Shown here: positions 9,360 to 18,286 of the stretch, piece by piece
How positions within the stretch are numbered: the first letter of the stretch is position 1
Layout: every line of letters begins with the position of its first letter
Source: Microbulbifer litoralis
GTDB lineage: Bacteria > Pseudomonadota > Gammaproteobacteria > Pseudomonadales > Cellvibrionaceae
NCBI RefSeq assembly: GCF_023634065.1
Contig: NZ_JALKCV010000015.1
Location: 62,001 to 126,000 of the forward strand
Reading direction: 5' to 3'
Length of the DNA: 64,000 bases
Notes under the pieces: model-generated
Told to the model about the DNA's origin: nothing
The model's input: the letters and a program-made list of their open reading frames with translations, nothing else
Databases searched by the model: none
Translations under genes and position numbers: made by a program

Positions 9360-11243
9360 ATGCTTCAGTCCATGCGAGACAACCTCAAAGGCACCGCGGC
9401 GATCATCGTTGCGGCGTTTTTCGGTTTCATTATGGTCATCGGGGGGATCGACTTTTTCTCCGGCGCCAGCGGCGGTTCCGCCGACGAAGTGGCGGAAGTC
9501 AACGGCGTGAAAATCAGTAACCTCGATTTGCAACGCGCTATCCAGAATCGCCGCAACATGATCATGAATCAGTACGGCGAAAATGTGCCCCAGGATCTGC
9601 TCAGCGATGAAAAGCTGCGCGGACCGGTGTTGCAGCAACTGATTTCCAGCTCGGTCATGCGCCAGGCTGCGAAGGACAGTGGAATGGTCATGAGCGCCGC
9701 CGAGGTCGACAGGGAAATCGTGCAGATTCCCGGTTTCCAGGTGAATGAAAAATTCGACCCGCAGATGTACCGCGACGCGCTGCGCCGGATGGGCTACAGC
9801 CCGGCCAGTTTCCGCGAGGTGATGGAGCGGGACCTGGTGTTACAGCAGTATGCGGATGGTGTGACCGAGAGCGCATTTACCACCCGCGCCGATGCCGAAC
9901 AGCTGGTGGCGATTTCCATGGAGGAACGCGACTTCGACTACGCCGTTCTGCCGGTGGCGGACCTGCTCGAGCAGGTTTCCGTCAGCGACGATGAGGTCGA
10001 GACCTATTACGGCGAGCACCAGGGTGACTTCCAGCGTCCGGAGCAGGTGGCCATCGAGTATATCGAACTGAAACCGGAGCTGTTCGCCTCGAATATCGAT
10101 GTTTCCGAACAGGATGTTCGCGCCCAGTACGAACAGGAAGTGGCAAATTTCGCAGCCAGCGAGCGCCGCCACGCAGCGCATATCCTGATCGAGGGCGATG
10201 ACGAAGCCAAAGTGGCCGAGGTGCAGCAGAAACTGGATGCCGGGGAAGATTTTGCCGAGCTGGCAAAAACCTACTCCGACGATGTGGTCTCCAGCGAGGA
10301 GGGCGGTGATGTCGGTTTTACCGGCGGCGATGTGTTCCCGGAGGCGTTCGAGAATGCGCTGGCATCCCTCGAGGTCGGCCAGGTGTCCGGCCCGGTAACC
10401 ACCGATGCCGGTACCCACTTTATCAAGTTGCTGGAAGTGAAGGGCGACGAGCCGCCGGCTTTTGAGGAGCGTAAGATGGCCATCACCGCCCAGTTGCAGA
10501 ACGCCGAGGCCGAGCGCGAATTCGTCGGTGCCCTGAGTCGCCTGGCGGATCTCGCCTACAACGCCGAGACGTTGGCCGGGCCGGCCGAGGAGCTGGGTGT
10601 ACCGGTGGAGTCCACTCCGCTGTTCAGCCGCGAGGGTGGCCCGGGCGTCGCTGCCAACGACAAGGTGGTTGCCGCGGCCTTTGCCCCGGAAGTGATGCTG
10701 GATGGCAATACCTCCAATGTTCTGGACCTGAGCAATGACCACTCGGTGGTATTGCGGGTGACCGAGCACAAGCCCGCCGGTGTCTATCCGCTGGAGGAAG
10801 TGCGCGAACAGATTGTCGACAGCATCAAGCGGGACAAGGCCAGTGCCCAGCTCGCCGAACGCGCCGATTCACTGCAGGAGCAGCTCCAGGCGGGTGCCGA
10901 TTTTGCCGAGCTGGCCGAGTCCGAGGGCCTGACGCTGGAGACCAGTGACAAGACCCGCCGCGGCGGCTTCGGCCAGCGCGGCGAGATCATCGAGCAGGCG
11001 TTTGAAATGCCGGCACCGGCGTCCGGCAGTGCCGTGAAGACCTTCGCCACCAGCGGTGGAGATCGGGTGGTGCTGGCCCTGCGCGATGCGCGCCCGGGCG
11101 AGCTGTCCCGCCAGAGCCCCGAACAGCGCCGCGCACTGATGCAGCAGCTGGCGTCGGCCAGCGGCAGTGCCGAACTGGCGGCAGTACAGGAATACCTGTC
11201 CAGCCGTGCGGATGTCGAGATCGCCGAGACGGACAGTCAGTGA
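9360..11243 (+). CDS. ppiD: Periplasmic folding chaperone PpiD (SurA_N and parvulin domains)
   Basis: A 627-aa inner-membrane-anchored periplasmic chaperone near the Sec translocon that helps secreted proteins fold. Residues 10-32 form the single TM anchor, followed by a SurA_N-like region (about 45-170), one parvulin domain (about 268-360, HAAHILIEG to THFIKLLEV) and a long C-terminal region. An upstream in-frame start is possible, but the ATG at 9360 has GGAG and gives the usual N-terminus MLQSMRDN. The position after hupB matches Pseudomonas. Confidence 0.93.
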   Translation: MLQSMRDNLKGTAAIIVAAFFGFIMVIGGIDFFSGASGGSADEVAEVNGVKISNLDLQRAIQNRRNMIMNQYGENVPQDLLSDEKLRGPVLQQLISSSVMRQAAKDSGMVMSAAEVDREIVQIPGFQVNEKFDPQMYRDALRRMGYSPASFREVMERDLVLQQYADGVTESAFTTRADAEQLVAISMEERDFDYAVLPVADLLEQVSVSDDEVETYYGEHQGDFQRPEQVAIEYIELKPELFASNIDVSEQDVRAQYEQEVANFAASERRHAAHILIEGDDEAKVAEVQQKLDAGEDFAELAKTYSDDVVSSEEGGDVGFTGGDVFPEAFENALASLEVGQVSGPVTTDAGTHFIKLLEVKGDEPPAFEERKMAITAQLQNAEAEREFVGALSRLADLAYNAETLAGPAEELGVPVESTPLFSREGGPGVAANDKVVAAAFAPEVMLDGNTSNVLDLSNDHSVVLRVTEHKPAGVYPLEEVREQIVDSIKRDKASAQLAERADSLQEQLQAGADFAELAESEGLTLETSDKTRRGGFGQRGEIIEQAFEMPAPASGSAVKTFATSGGDRVVLALRDARPGELSRQSPEQRRALMQQLASASGSAELAAVQEYLSSRADVEIAETDSQ

Positions 11244-11280
11244 GCGTCGGGCCGGCCGGAAGGCCGGCGGCCCTACCCAT

Positions 11281-11310
11281 AAAAAAAGCCCGCATTTGCG
11301 GGCTTTTTTA
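11281..11310. terminator. Bidirectional terminator between ppiD and mltD
   Basis: agcccgca pairs with tgcgggct around a 2-nt loop, flanked by A7 and T6. It can serve both convergent genes. Confidence 0.92.
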
Positions 11311-11344
11311 TGGGCGGTTGTTCGGGTGCGACTCGCGCTCCGGT

Positions 11345-12898
11345 TCAACCGCTGGTTGCAGAATCGACAAACAGCGTCAGTCGCTGTCCAGGCTGCAGGT
11401 AGCTGGACTTGCTGATCTTGTTCCAGCGCAGGATATCGCCGATATCCAGGCTGAATTTTCTCGCGATGCGGTACAGGGAGTCGCCGCTGCGCACGCGGTA
11501 GGAAAGCTTGCGGGTGGTGCGGCTGTTGCCGCCGCCGGAGGCGTAGGCGACCAGCTTGTGGCCCGGGCGCAGGGTGTCGCCGGGCGCCATGCTGTTCCAG
11601 CGGGCCAGCTGGCGCACGCTGACGCCCAGCGTGCGCGAGATCTCCCAGAGGGTATCGCCGGGGCGCACGGTATAATCGGTTCTGCGGCCACTGCCGGAGG
11701 CCTGGCCGCGTTTTACCCGCTGGTCCAGCGCGTAGGCATATTCCCCAGAGGGGCCGGAAGCGCTCGGGATCAGCAGTGTCTGGCCGGCGCGAATGTTATT
11801 GTTGCGCAACTTGTTGGTATCGCGGATGGCTGCCACCGTGGTCTCGTAGCGGCGGGCGATGGTGGACAGGGTGTCGCCGCGGGCGATTCTGTAGCGCTGC
11901 CAGGAAACCCGCTGGTCCCTGGGCAGTTTTGCCAGCGCGGCGATGAAGGTATCGCGTTTGTCCCGCGGGATCAGCAGGTCGTGGTCGCCGTTGGGATCGG
12001 TGGCCCAGCGGTTGAAGCCGGGGTTCAGCAGGTAGAGTTCCTCGGTTTCGATATCGGCCAATTCCGCCGCCTGGGCCAGGTCGATCTGGCTGCCCACATC
12101 CACTTCGGCATAGTAGGGTGCGTTGGGAATTTCGTGCAGCGGCACATGGTAGTAGTCCGGCCGCGAGACCACCTCGGCCAGTGCCAGCAACTGCGGCACA
12201 TAGCGCTCGGTCTCCCGCGGCAGGTCCAGGTCCCAGAAGCTGGTGCCCCGGCCGCGGCGCTGGTTGCGCTCGACCGCGCGTCGAACCCGGCCCTCGCCGG
12301 CATTGTAAGCGGCCAGTGCCAGTTCCCAGTCGCCGTCAAAATGCTCCGACAGGTAGGTGAAGTACTTGATTGCCGCGCGGGTGGATTCGTCCACGTCGCG
12401 GCGGCCGTCGTACCACCAGTTCTGGTGCAGCCCGAAGTGGCGGCCGGTGGCGGGAATGAACTGCCACATGCCGGAGGCGCGGGCGTGGGAATAGGCGAAC
12501 GGGTCGTAGGCGCTCTCCACGATCGGCAGCAGCGCCAGCTCCAGTGGCAGGTTGGCCTCTTCCAGCAACTCCGCTACGTGGAAGATATAGCGCCGCGAGC
12601 GTTCGGTAACCCGCGCCATATAACTTTCATTGCGGGAAAAGTAGGTGATGTAGTCCTCGACCTTGGGGTGGTTGGTATGGCGGTCGAGCCGGAAACCGCG
12701 GCGCAGGCGTTCCCAGATGTCCGTTGGTGGCAGGGCTTTTTCCGCCGGGCTCCGGACTGGATTGGCGGTGATGTCGGCCGCCAGGGCCCTGGAGGGCTCG
12801 GCGCTGGTGTCCTGCGGTGCCGCCGGCCTGTCGGCCATTTGCGCGCAGCCCCCCACCGCCGCTGCCAGTAGCGCAACGGCAAATTTTTTATGAACCAT
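11345..12898 (-). CDS. mltD: Membrane-bound lytic murein transglycosylase D
   Basis: A 517-aa outer-membrane lipoprotein that cleaves peptidoglycan to 1,6-anhydroMurNAc products. The signal peptide ends in VGGC with lipidated Cys18. The SLT domain contains the catalytic Glu128 in ALLPIVESAYDP, then SGMWQFIPATG and the AYNAGEGRVRR block near residue 200. Three LysM peptidoglycan-binding repeats follow at roughly 336-378, 409-453 and 467-512. The frame extends 47 codons upstream without signal-peptide character, so the start is placed at MVHKKF. The gene is convergent with ppiD. Confidence 0.95.
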   Translation of the reverse strand: MVHKKFAVALLAAAVGGCAQMADRPAAPQDTSAEPSRALAADITANPVRSPAEKALPPTDIWERLRRGFRLDRHTNHPKVEDYITYFSRNESYMARVTERSRRYIFHVAELLEEANLPLELALLPIVESAYDPFAYSHARASGMWQFIPATGRHFGLHQNWWYDGRRDVDESTRAAIKYFTYLSEHFDGDWELALAAYNAGEGRVRRAVERNQRRGRGTSFWDLDLPRETERYVPQLLALAEVVSRPDYYHVPLHEIPNAPYYAEVDVGSQIDLAQAAELADIETEELYLLNPGFNRWATDPNGDHDLLIPRDKRDTFIAALAKLPRDQRVSWQRYRIARGDTLSTIARRYETTVAAIRDTNKLRNNNIRAGQTLLIPSASGPSGEYAYALDQRVKRGQASGSGRRTDYTVRPGDTLWEISRTLGVSVRQLARWNSMAPGDTLRPGHKLVAYASGGGNSRTTRKLSYRVRSGDSLYRIARKFSLDIGDILRWNKISKSSYLQPGQRLTLFVDSATSG

Positions 12899-13111
12899 GC
12901 TGGTGTCCGCGAGTCGTTGTTCTGATTTACGGGTTCTGGGCACCACTTTGGAGTCGTACCTGAACTTTTCGTTGTAATTGTCTGATTCTAAAGAGGTGGA
13001 TAAGTTTCGGTCAATGACACCTGGATGGAATTTAGGCAAAAAGTCGGCGTATTCCCCCGCTTGGCGGTAGTTGTTTTTTTGTTCGCTGGGTGTTGTGATA
13101 GGGAGAGCTGG

Positions 13112-13885
13112 TTAAAAATTGTCCTTCCAGCGGCGCAGGCTTGCAAACACTTCCACCTCGTCGGAATTCTCCTTGCCCGCGCACTCGGCCGCGCGGCGGG
13201 CCACCGCGGGGACATGACAGCGCAGAAAGGGATTGGTGGCCAGTTCCTCGCCGACGGTCGATGGCAAACTGGGGCGATTGTCGGCGCGCAGGGCCTCCAC
13301 CTCGGCGATGCGGTTGTGCACGGCGTTATTCCCGGGCTCGGCTGCGGCGGCGAACTTGAGGTTGGCCAGGGTGTATTCATGGGCGCAGTAGACACGGGTT
13401 TCCGGCGGCAGGGCGCTGAGTTTGCCCAGGGACGCATACATCTGCGCCGGGGTGCCCTCGAACAGGCGACCGCAGCCGGCGGCAAACAGGGTGTCGCCAC
13501 AGAACAGGTGGATGTGGGCGCCGCTGCCCTCCGCCGGTTCGCGCAGCAGCAGTGCCAGGTGGTCCAGGGTGTGGCCGGGCACGTCGATCACCTCCGTCGG
13601 CATTCCCAGCACGCTGAGGCTGTCGCCGGCGGCGATGGGATGGGTTACGCCATCGATACTGCCGGGGCCATAGACCGGGCAGTCATAGCGTTTGCACAGC
13701 GCCGCGATACCGCCGGTGTGATCCGCGTGGTGATGGGTGATCAGGATTCCGTCGAGAGGCTTCCCGTCCAGCGCCTCGACAACCGGCGCCGCATCGCCGG
13801 GATCTACCACCCAGTGTTCGCCGCCGCGTTGCAGATGCCAGATATAGTTGTCATTGAAGGCGGGAATAGGGGAGATTGTGAGCAT
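13112..13885 (-). CDS. gloB: Hydroxyacylglutathione hydrolase (glyoxalase II)
   Basis: A 257-aa metallo-beta-lactamase-fold enzyme that hydrolyses S-lactoylglutathione to lactate and glutathione, detoxifying methylglyoxal. The binuclear metal motif THHHADH has His51, His53, Asp55 and His56; further ligands sit in VPGHTLDHL and FCGDTLF. The C-terminal helical domain is present, so length is normal. The frame is open 109 codons upstream, but only MLTISPIPAFNDNY gives the family N-terminus. It is divergent from the methyltransferase at 14184, as in Pseudomonas. Confidence 0.95.
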   Translation of the reverse strand: MLTISPIPAFNDNYIWHLQRGGEHWVVDPGDAAPVVEALDGKPLDGILITHHHADHTGGIAALCKRYDCPVYGPGSIDGVTHPIAAGDSLSVLGMPTEVIDVPGHTLDHLALLLREPAEGSGAHIHLFCGDTLFAAGCGRLFEGTPAQMYASLGKLSALPPETRVYCAHEYTLANLKFAAAAEPGNNAVHNRIAEVEALRADNRPSLPSTVGEELATNPFLRCHVPAVARRAAECAGKENSDEVEVFASLRRWKDNF

Positions 13886-14079
13886 TTTCCAGACCCGGTA
13901 AAGTGTACTGTCCCATTGCAAGCGCAGTTGCCCACCGGCTGCGGCAGCCGCTGGATACCCGGTGCATTTACGCAGGCACAGGGCCGTTGCGTCAAGACAA
14001 TTCAGCGCCGCAAACGGACCCCCGACAATCTGTCCGCCGGGAGTCCTCCAGACCGCAATTGCGTTTAGTATTGGGTCGG

Positions 14080-14094
14080 ACCCTACCATAGGGT
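14080..14094. promoter_or_regulatory. Small palindrome in the gloB/methyltransferase divergent region
   Basis: ACCCTA (14080-14085), CCA and TAGGGT (14089-14094) form a perfect palindrome about 90 bp before the methyltransferase start. An operator is possible but unproven. The remainder of 13886-14183 shows nothing else I can identify. Confidence 0.35.
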
Positions 14095-14183
14095 AACGGT
14101 GGGTTGTTGCGGCACTGCCAGTGTTGCCGGCAATAGCCCGGCAAGCCTCTTTTTCATGGACGACCAGTCGCGCGGGAGACAAT

Positions 14184-14972
14184 ATGGCCAAACAGTCCCT
14201 ATGGGGTCGCAAAAACGGGCCCCGCTCCCTGGCGGATTCCTGTCCGGGTCTGGCGCGCTGGTTCGATAGCGGCCTGGGCCGGGAAATTCTCAGCCAGCAA
14301 CTGGCGCTGGCGCAGCCGCTGGTGGAGCGCCTGTTCGGCTACCACCTGATGCAGGCCGGTGTTACCAGCGCGGTCGATTTCTCGGCCTGCAGTCGCATCA
14401 ATCACCGTTTCCGGCTCAGTCCCACGCCCGAGCAGGGCGGTGCCGCACTGGTGGAATTCGAGCAGTTGCCCCTGCCGTCGGAATCCATCGATGTGGTGCT
14501 GCTGCACCACCTGCTGGACTTCTCCAGCCACCCGCACCAGGTTCTGCGGGAAGCGGGTCGGGTGTTGATCCCCGGCGGCCACCTGGTGCTGATCGGCTTC
14601 AACCCATTCTCGCTGCTGGGATTGTCGCGGGTACTCTTCTCGGGCGGCGCGCACCAGCGCGGCAACCAGCTGCGGGCAGCGCGCCTTGCGGACTGGATGA
14701 ACCTGCTGGACCTGCAGGCCAGTACCCTTGAGCGGGGCTTCTTCCGCCTGCCCCTGCAGCAGCGCGAACTGCTGGCCAAGACCACCTGGATGGAGCGGCT
14801 CGGCGCCCGCTGGCGCTTGCCTTGCGGGGGCTTTTACATCATAGTCGCGCGCAAAGAGGTGGCGCGTATGCGCACCATCAAGCTGAATTGGCGCGGCGAC
14901 AGGAAGCCTGCGCTGACGGCGGTGCCATCGAGTCCGCGCGTGGCCGCGCGCCGCCGACACCGAAAACACTGA
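14184..14972 (+). CDS. SAM-dependent methyltransferase (Methyltransf_11 type)
   Basis: A 262-aa class I methyltransferase of unknown substrate. A degenerate SAM-binding motif ([13 protein letters not shown]) is followed by the acidic block [14 protein letters not shown], the post-motif [19 protein letters not shown] and a basic C-terminus. This gene family sits between gloB and rnhA in Pseudomonas too, which suggests a conserved but unassigned housekeeping role. The start ATG at 14184 has GGGAGA upstream. rnhA follows at 15008 in the same direction. Confidence 0.85.
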   Translation: MAKQSLWGRKNGPRSLADSCPGLARWFDSGLGREILSQQLALAQPLVERLFGYHLMQAGVTSAVDFSACSRINHRFRLSPTPEQGGAALVEFEQLPLPSESIDVVLLHHLLDFSSHPHQVLREAGRVLIPGGHLVLIGFNPFSLLGLSRVLFSGGAHQRGNQLRAARLADWMNLLDLQASTLERGFFRLPLQQRELLAKTTWMERLGARWRLPCGGFYIIVARKEVARMRTIKLNWRGDRKPALTAVPSSPRVAARRRHRKH

Positions 14973-15007
14973 GGTCACACCGGGCCGGAAAAAGACAAGC
15001 GATCACG

Positions 15008-15445
15008 TTGAAAGAAGTCACCATCTACACCGACGGCGCCTGCCGCGGCAATCCCGGCCCGGGTGGCTGGGGAGCGCTGCTGGTTCACGGCGACCGCGAG
15101 CGCGAAATATTCGGCGGCGAAGGCCATACAACCAATAACCGTATGGAGTTGCTCGCGGCTATCAGGGCTCTGCAGGCCCTGAAACAGCATTGCCGGGTCG
15201 ATCTGCATACCGATTCCCAGTACCTGCGCCAGGGCATTACCAGCTGGATTCACGGCTGGAAAAAGAACGGTTGGAAGACATCCAGCAAGAAGCCGGTCAA
15301 GAACGCCGATCTCTGGCGTGAACTGGACGACAGCATCGCGGATCATGAAGTGCACTGGCACTGGGTAAAAGGGCACGCTGGTCACCCGGGCAACGAGCGT
15401 GCCGACCAGTTGGCCAACCGCGGCATCGACGAACTGGAGGATTGA
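15008..15445 (+). CDS. rnhA: Ribonuclease HI
   Basis: A 145-aa nuclease that removes RNA from RNA-DNA hybrids. The four catalytic carboxylates are Asp9 (YTDGACRGN), Glu47 (NNRMELLAA), Asp69 (LHTDSQY) and Asp133 (NERADQLA). The tryptophan-rich handle [12 protein letters not shown] is present. No ATG or GTG lies near the conserved N-terminus; the TTG at 15008 (giving [10 protein letters not shown]) is the best start although its Shine-Dalgarno is weak. The stop codon is separated from the dnaQ ATG by a single base, implying coupling. Confidence 0.93.
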   Translation: MKEVTIYTDGACRGNPGPGGWGALLVHGDREREIFGGEGHTTNNRMELLAAIRALQALKQHCRVDLHTDSQYLRQGITSWIHGWKKNGWKTSSKKPVKNADLWRELDDSIADHEVHWHWVKGHAGHPGNERADQLANRGIDELED

Positions 15446-15446
15446 G

Positions 15447-16172
15447 ATGCGCCAGGTAGTTCTGGATACCGAAACCACCGGCCTCGACCCGAAAAGCGGT
15501 CATCGCATTATCGAGATCGGTTGTGTGGAACTGGTCAATCGCAAGCTGACCGGCCGCCACTATCACCAGTATATAAACCCGGAGCGCGAGGTCGACGACG
15601 GTGCCATCGAGGTACACGGCATCACCAACGAATTCCTGGAGGACAAACCGGTATTCGCACAGGTCGCCGACGAGTTCATGGCGTTCTGTGAGGGCGCCGA
15701 GCTGGTGATCCACAACGCACCCTTCGACGTCGGCTTTATCAACTGGGAGCTGAAATGGCTCGGCAGCCCGCGCTGGCAGAATGTGGCCGCGCACTGCAGC
15801 GTGCTGGATACCCTGGCACTGGCGCGGGAAAAGCACCCGGGGCAGAAGAACAACCTGGACGTGCTGTGCAAGCGCTACTTCGTCGACAACTCCCAGCGCG
15901 ATCTCCACGGCGCCCTGCTGGATGCGGAAATCCTCGCCGACGTCTACCTGATGATGACCGGTGGCCAGACAGACCTGGCCCTGGGGCAGAACGACGATCA
16001 GCAGGCGGAAGGCGATGAGGGGAGTGAGCAGCATCTGGCGACGCCGGGTATTCGCCGCCTGTCACGGGAGCGGGCGCCACTGAGTGTGGTGGCGGCGTCG
16101 GCCGAGGAGACGCGGGCCCACGAGGAGATGCTGGTGGAGCTTGAGAAGTCGGCCGGCAAACACTTCTGGTAA
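15447..16172 (+). CDS. dnaQ: DNA polymerase III epsilon subunit, 3'-5' proofreading exonuclease
   Basis: A 241-aa DEDDh exonuclease that proofreads for the replicative polymerase. Exo I is VLDTETTGL (Asp7, Glu9), Exo II is HNAPFDVGF, and Exo III has the His and Asp in RDLHGALLDAE. The C-terminal tail carries the segment that binds the alpha subunit. The ATG is one base after the rnhA stop. The terminator at 16199-16231 follows. The rnhA-dnaQ pair is conserved in gammaproteobacteria, where it is often divergent, but co-directional here as in pseudomonads. Confidence 0.96.
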   Translation: MRQVVLDTETTGLDPKSGHRIIEIGCVELVNRKLTGRHYHQYINPEREVDDGAIEVHGITNEFLEDKPVFAQVADEFMAFCEGAELVIHNAPFDVGFINWELKWLGSPRWQNVAAHCSVLDTLALAREKHPGQKNNLDVLCKRYFVDNSQRDLHGALLDAEILADVYLMMTGGQTDLALGQNDDQQAEGDEGSEQHLATPGIRRLSRERAPLSVVAASAEETRAHEEMLVELEKSAGKHFW

Positions 16173-16198
16173 GCCGGTCGGCGAAAATATCCAGATAC

Positions 16199-16231
16199 AA
16201 AAAAGCGGACGCGAGAGCGTCCGCTTTTTTG
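16199..16231. terminator. Bidirectional terminator between dnaQ and nhaB
   Basis: gcggacgc pairs with gcgtccgc around gaga, flanked by A-run and T-run. It serves the convergent pair dnaQ and nhaB. Confidence 0.92.
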
Positions 16232-16244
16232 TTTGCGGCGGCAA

Positions 16245-17780
16245 TTAACCGACTATGAATATCACCGATACCAGTGCCACGGCGCTCAGCACCAGGGTAT
16301 AGGGCAGTGCCATCAGCACCATGCGCCCGTAGGACAGCCGGATCAGCGGCGCCAGTGCGGAAGTGAGCAGGAACAGGAAGGCGGCCTGGCCGTTGGGCGT
16401 CGCTACGCTCGGCAGGTTGGTGCCGGTATTGATGGCAATGGCGAGCTTGTCGAAATGTTCGCGGGTGATCTCGCCGGCGGTGAGTGCCGTCTTCACTTCA
16501 TTGATATACACCGTCGCCACAAATACGTTATCGCTGATCATCGACAGGATACCGTTGGCCAGGAACAGCATGCCGGGCTGTTGTTGGGGCTCCAGGCCGA
16601 GTACGAAATGCGTGACCGGTTCAAACAGGTGCTGCTCGTGAATCACCGCCACGACCGCGAAAAATACCACCAGCAGGGAGGTGAATGGCAGCGCTTCCTC
16701 GAAGGCGTGGCCGATGCGCGCCTCCTGCACCACGCCGTTGAATGAAGTCAGCAACACAATGATCATCAGGCCGATGATGCCGACTTCGGCTACGTGGAAG
16801 GCCAGTGACAATACCAGCAGGATGGCCACCAGCCCCTGTATCCAGAGTTCTGCGCTGTCACTGGCGGTGCGTTTCTTTTCCTGCTCGGTGGCGAAGTTCA
16901 CCAGAACCTCGCGCACTGCGCTCGGCAGCTTGGCACCGTAGCCGCAGATGCCGGTTTTTTCCAGTAGCACGCAGGTAAGCAGGCCGGCGGCGAAGGCGGG
17001 CATGGTGACCGGCGCCATATTGAGGAAGAATTCCACGAACTCCCAGCCCGCCTTTTCGGCAATCAGCAGGTTCTGCGGCTCGCCCACCAGGGTGCAGACA
17101 CCGCCCAGGGCGGTGCCCACGGCCCCGTGCATGATCAGGCTGCGGAGGAAGGCGCGGAACTGGTCCAGATCCTCGCGGTGGTATTCCACGATGTGTTCGT
17201 CATCGGCGTGGTCGTGATCGTGCTGGTGTGGCCGGTTGCTCGCCACGCGGTGGTAGACCGAATAAAAGCCGACCGCCACGGCGATCAGTACCGCGGTGAC
17301 CGTGAGCGCGTCGAGAAAGGCCGACAGGACTGCGGCCACGGCGCAAAACAGCAGTGACAGCAGGGCCTTCGAGCGCACGCCGATCAGGATCTTGGTAAAG
17401 GTGAACAGCAGCAGGCTCTTCATGAAGTAGATGCCGGCCACCATGAACATCAGCAGCAGAATGACCTCGATGTTTTCCGTCACCTCGTGATAGACCGCGT
17501 CGGCGCTCGTCATGCCGAGCAGTACCGCCTCGATGGCCAGCAGGCCGCCGGGCTGCAGCGGGTAGCACTTGAGTGCCATGGCGAGCGTGAAAATAAATTC
17601 GCCGACCAGTACCCAACCGGTGAAGAAAGGACCGGTGGCGTAGAGGAGAATCGGGTTGACGATCAGGAATACTGCGATTGTCAGCTTGTACCAGTCGGGT
17701 GCCTCGCCGAGAAAATTGTCGGTAAAGGCGCGGGCAAAGTGGCCGTCAGAGGTGGAGAGCGCACTGTTATAGGTATTCAT
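16245..17780 (-). CDS. nhaB: Na+/H+ antiporter NhaB
   Basis: A 511-aa inner-membrane protein, close to the 513 aa of E. coli NhaB, exporting Na+ in exchange for H+. About a dozen hydrophobic segments are visible, including [15 protein letters not shown] near the start and the conserved [32 protein letters not shown] and [14 protein letters not shown] regions. A His-rich loop ([12 protein letters not shown]) is in the middle. The frame opens 72 codons upstream, but [15 protein letters not shown] gives the family N-terminus. Marine salinity would make such an antiporter useful. Confidence 0.94.
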   Translation of the reverse strand: MNTYNSALSTSDGHFARAFTDNFLGEAPDWYKLTIAVFLIVNPILLYATGPFFTGWVLVGEFIFTLAMALKCYPLQPGGLLAIEAVLLGMTSADAVYHEVTENIEVILLLMFMVAGIYFMKSLLLFTFTKILIGVRSKALLSLLFCAVAAVLSAFLDALTVTAVLIAVAVGFYSVYHRVASNRPHQHDHDHADDEHIVEYHREDLDQFRAFLRSLIMHGAVGTALGGVCTLVGEPQNLLIAEKAGWEFVEFFLNMAPVTMPAFAAGLLTCVLLEKTGICGYGAKLPSAVREVLVNFATEQEKKRTASDSAELWIQGLVAILLVLSLAFHVAEVGIIGLMIIVLLTSFNGVVQEARIGHAFEEALPFTSLLVVFFAVVAVIHEQHLFEPVTHFVLGLEPQQQPGMLFLANGILSMISDNVFVATVYINEVKTALTAGEITREHFDKLAIAINTGTNLPSVATPNGQAAFLFLLTSALAPLIRLSYGRMVLMALPYTLVLSAVALVSVIFIVG

Positions 17781-18286
17781 TTGTCGATTACTTCCTTGGT
17801 TACCCAAAGGGACCGGATTGACAGCCCCCCAGATGTCGCCGGCTGTCGACGCCGCCGCTGTGTTGGCTGGAGAGCGCGCGGCGCGACGTCGGTCTGCGCA
17901 AATCGTGCGCCTGGCGGCGGGAGCGGCAGATGGACGAAGCTGGAAAGCTACCCAATTTGCAGGAAAAATCAAGGGATAGAACGCGATCTGTACCAATCTG
18001 GAACCGGTTCCCGACCGCCCTGTGCAGGCCCCGCTGCCCGCGGAGGGCGCCGGCCCTCGGGGACGGGCGTCCGCAGTATTGCCGAAATCGGGCCGGTGGA
18101 GGTCGTTTTGTCGATTGTTCGATGGAAATTATTGCCGCAAAGGTGGACTCTTGCGCGGTTTGGTATAAATTGTTTGAACCCTCTCGCAGGTAGCCCCGAT
18201 TCAATCAGACCCACTCTTGACTGGTTGAGATTTGTACAAAACTCTAAAAATTTCTGTAATTTCTGTAGAGTGCAGCGGTGTAGGCA
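17781..18286. other. 506-bp non-coding divergent region between nhaB and fimL
   Basis: No supported gene. It must hold the nhaB and fimL promoters. A 9-bp tandem duplication (atttctgta at 18250-18258 and 18259-18267) lies 19 bp before the fimL GTG. A TATAAA at 18164-18169 lacks a good -35. TTGACT at 18217-18222 lacks a clear -10. I saw no riboswitch-like or repeat structure otherwise. Confidence 0.5.

Noticed and set aside
11240-12871. 543-codon plus-strand frame opposite mltD
   Set aside because: Starts inside the ppiD end and crosses the bidirectional terminator; shadow of the transglycosylase.
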